Source: Capillidium heterosporum
Lineage: Eukaryota > Entomophthoromycota > Entomophthoromycetes > Entomophthorales > Capillidiaceae
DNA length: 64,000 bases
Assembly (NCBI GenBank): GCA_016630905.1
Contig: WBMQ01000005.1
Coordinates: 1 to 64,000, forward strand
Direction of reading: 5' to 3'
Positions 63,138-64,000 of the stretch are shown here, piece by piece. A program made the position numbers and the translations under genes. The notes beneath the pieces are model-generated. The model was not told the DNA's origin, did no database searches, and saw nothing but the letters and a program-made list of their open reading frames with translations. Each line of letters opens with the position of its first letter. Position 1 is the first letter of the stretch.

Positions 63138-63798
63138 TGTAACAACCCTGATTGTTACAATTCCTAACCTGAGGTCATCAACTGATTTTCTTTGCACACC
63201 ACACTATTTTCTTTCCCTTACCAACTTTCGATGTCCACTTTCCAATTATATCTAGTTTCAAACAGAAATCTATTCTATTTATTAGATATTCTTGATGATT
63301 TTCCATATTTATAGTTTTGGCTATAAGTTAGAAACCCTAGCTATTACCAGCATAGCATTTTGATATTGGGATTCAGATATTCAGCAAGTATTGCCAAGAT
63401 ACCAAAAGGGTATTTAAACCCTTGGAATGCCATTGAAGGCTGGTATCTTGACAACATTCCACCTTGCTATTTTCTAAATAGCTGTTACTCACCTCTTGAT
63501 CTCAACTATTAACTATAGCTATTGTGACAGCCTGATCTGTTTTGTCTACAAATAAAGTATTGTTCTTGGTCAGCCTTTTAGTTATTAGCTTGTGCGAATA
63601 TGTGGTTTAACTTCTATACCCTCTTAGCTCACTCTGTTCAAACTTTCTTTGCTTCCCTTTGGACTTACCTTCTTTGGGTGATTCATATTACCAATGCTGT
63701 AGTTAGCATTGGTTCTACTGTCCCAACCTCTCATGTCATATGCTCCCATTATGACACCATCATTAGTTGGATCCAACAGCACCCTCTTGGACCTTACA
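63138..63798 (+). mobile_element. Solo LTR, family B (short subfamily), best preserved copy
   Basis: A 661-bp element from TGTAACAACC to GACCTTACA with a perfect 5-bp duplication TATAA (63133-63137 and 63799-63803). The left terminus holds the inverted repeat TGTAACAA / TTGTTACA separated by CCCTGA. AATAAAG at 63551-63557 could serve polyadenylation. It retains far more C and G than other copies, so it is probably the youngest or least mutated. An ORF at 63600-63803 lies inside it and is not a gene. Confidence 0.88.
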
Positions 63799-63803
63799 TA
63801 TAA

Positions 63804-64000
63804 GGTAGATTTATAACTAAGATAATTATAAATTGAAAAATAAAAAAATTTTAAAAATTGATAAAATATAGCAAAAGAAAGAAAACTAAAAAAAGAATAA
63901 GTTTATAACTTAATAATTAGGATTGTAATAATTTGTATTATTATAAAAAGGATAGTAAAATCCTCTCTAAAAAATATTTAGATTTAAACTTTAATAAAGA
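63804..64000. other. AT-rich sequence
   Basis: Short AT-rich end of the window; nothing recognised. Confidence 0.5.

Noticed and set aside
49000-63800. Mitochondrial DNA insertion or centromere as the cause of the AT-rich tract
   Set aside because: No mitochondrial gene or simple tandem satellite array is seen; repeated LTR units with target duplications explain most of it. A centromere built of such repeats cannot be excluded by sequence alone.
63600-63803. 67-codon ORF near the window end
   Set aside because: Contained in the solo LTR and ends at its target duplication.

Overview
This window looks like a chromosome segment from a filamentous fungus, probably an early-diverging (non-Dikarya) one. 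Its genes are split by many tiny introns, mostly 33-60 nt, with GT...AG ends and a CTAAC/TAAC-like branch site. The protein set is ordinary for a eukaryotic nucleus. The desaturase at 5.5-6.9 kb closely resembles the Mortierella/Mucor delta-6 front-end type, the mitochondrial dimethyladenosine transferase has the TFB1M layout, and striatin has an animal-like N-terminus. Those three points are the basis for the lineage guess, which is inference from remembered family features and not a search.

Layout of the gene-rich part (1-48.7 kb): the 3' end of a CAB4-like phosphopantetheine adenylyltransferase; a dithiol glutaredoxin; an uncharacterised ATP-grasp-like protein; a cytochrome b5-fused desaturase; a GCKIII/Ste20 kinase; UFD1; an AVT/SLC38 amino-acid transporter; an unrecognised coiled-coil protein; striatin; a small membrane ORF; an F-box/LRR-like protein; STS1/Cut8; WBP11; eIF4A; an ankyrin-PH-FFAT-ORD oxysterol-binding protein; a PDX1-like E3-binding protein; an AreA/NIT2-type GATA factor; a Nudix ADP-sugar hydrolase; TFB1M; an ICT1-like release factor; and NAC-alpha.

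Functional links: the GCKIII kinase and striatin are known partners in STRIPAK. UFD1 and STS1/Cut8 both serve the ubiquitin-proteasome route. PDX1, TFB1M and ICT1 act in mitochondria. The OSBP-like gene shows three separate single-base +1 frame breaks, each otherwise in agreement with intron phase. STS1 and PDX1 each show one further frame conflict.

From about 48.7 kb to the end the sequence changes abruptly to a very AT-rich tract with no supported gene. It is built from decayed copies of a few LTR-like families with TG...CA ends and 5-bp target duplications. Several are nested inside one another (53.1-56.2 kb holds four insertions in three levels), all appear as solo LTRs, and comparison of copies shows mainly C-to-T/G-to-A changes, as in repeat-induced point mutation (RIP). 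The copy at 63138-63798 is the best preserved.
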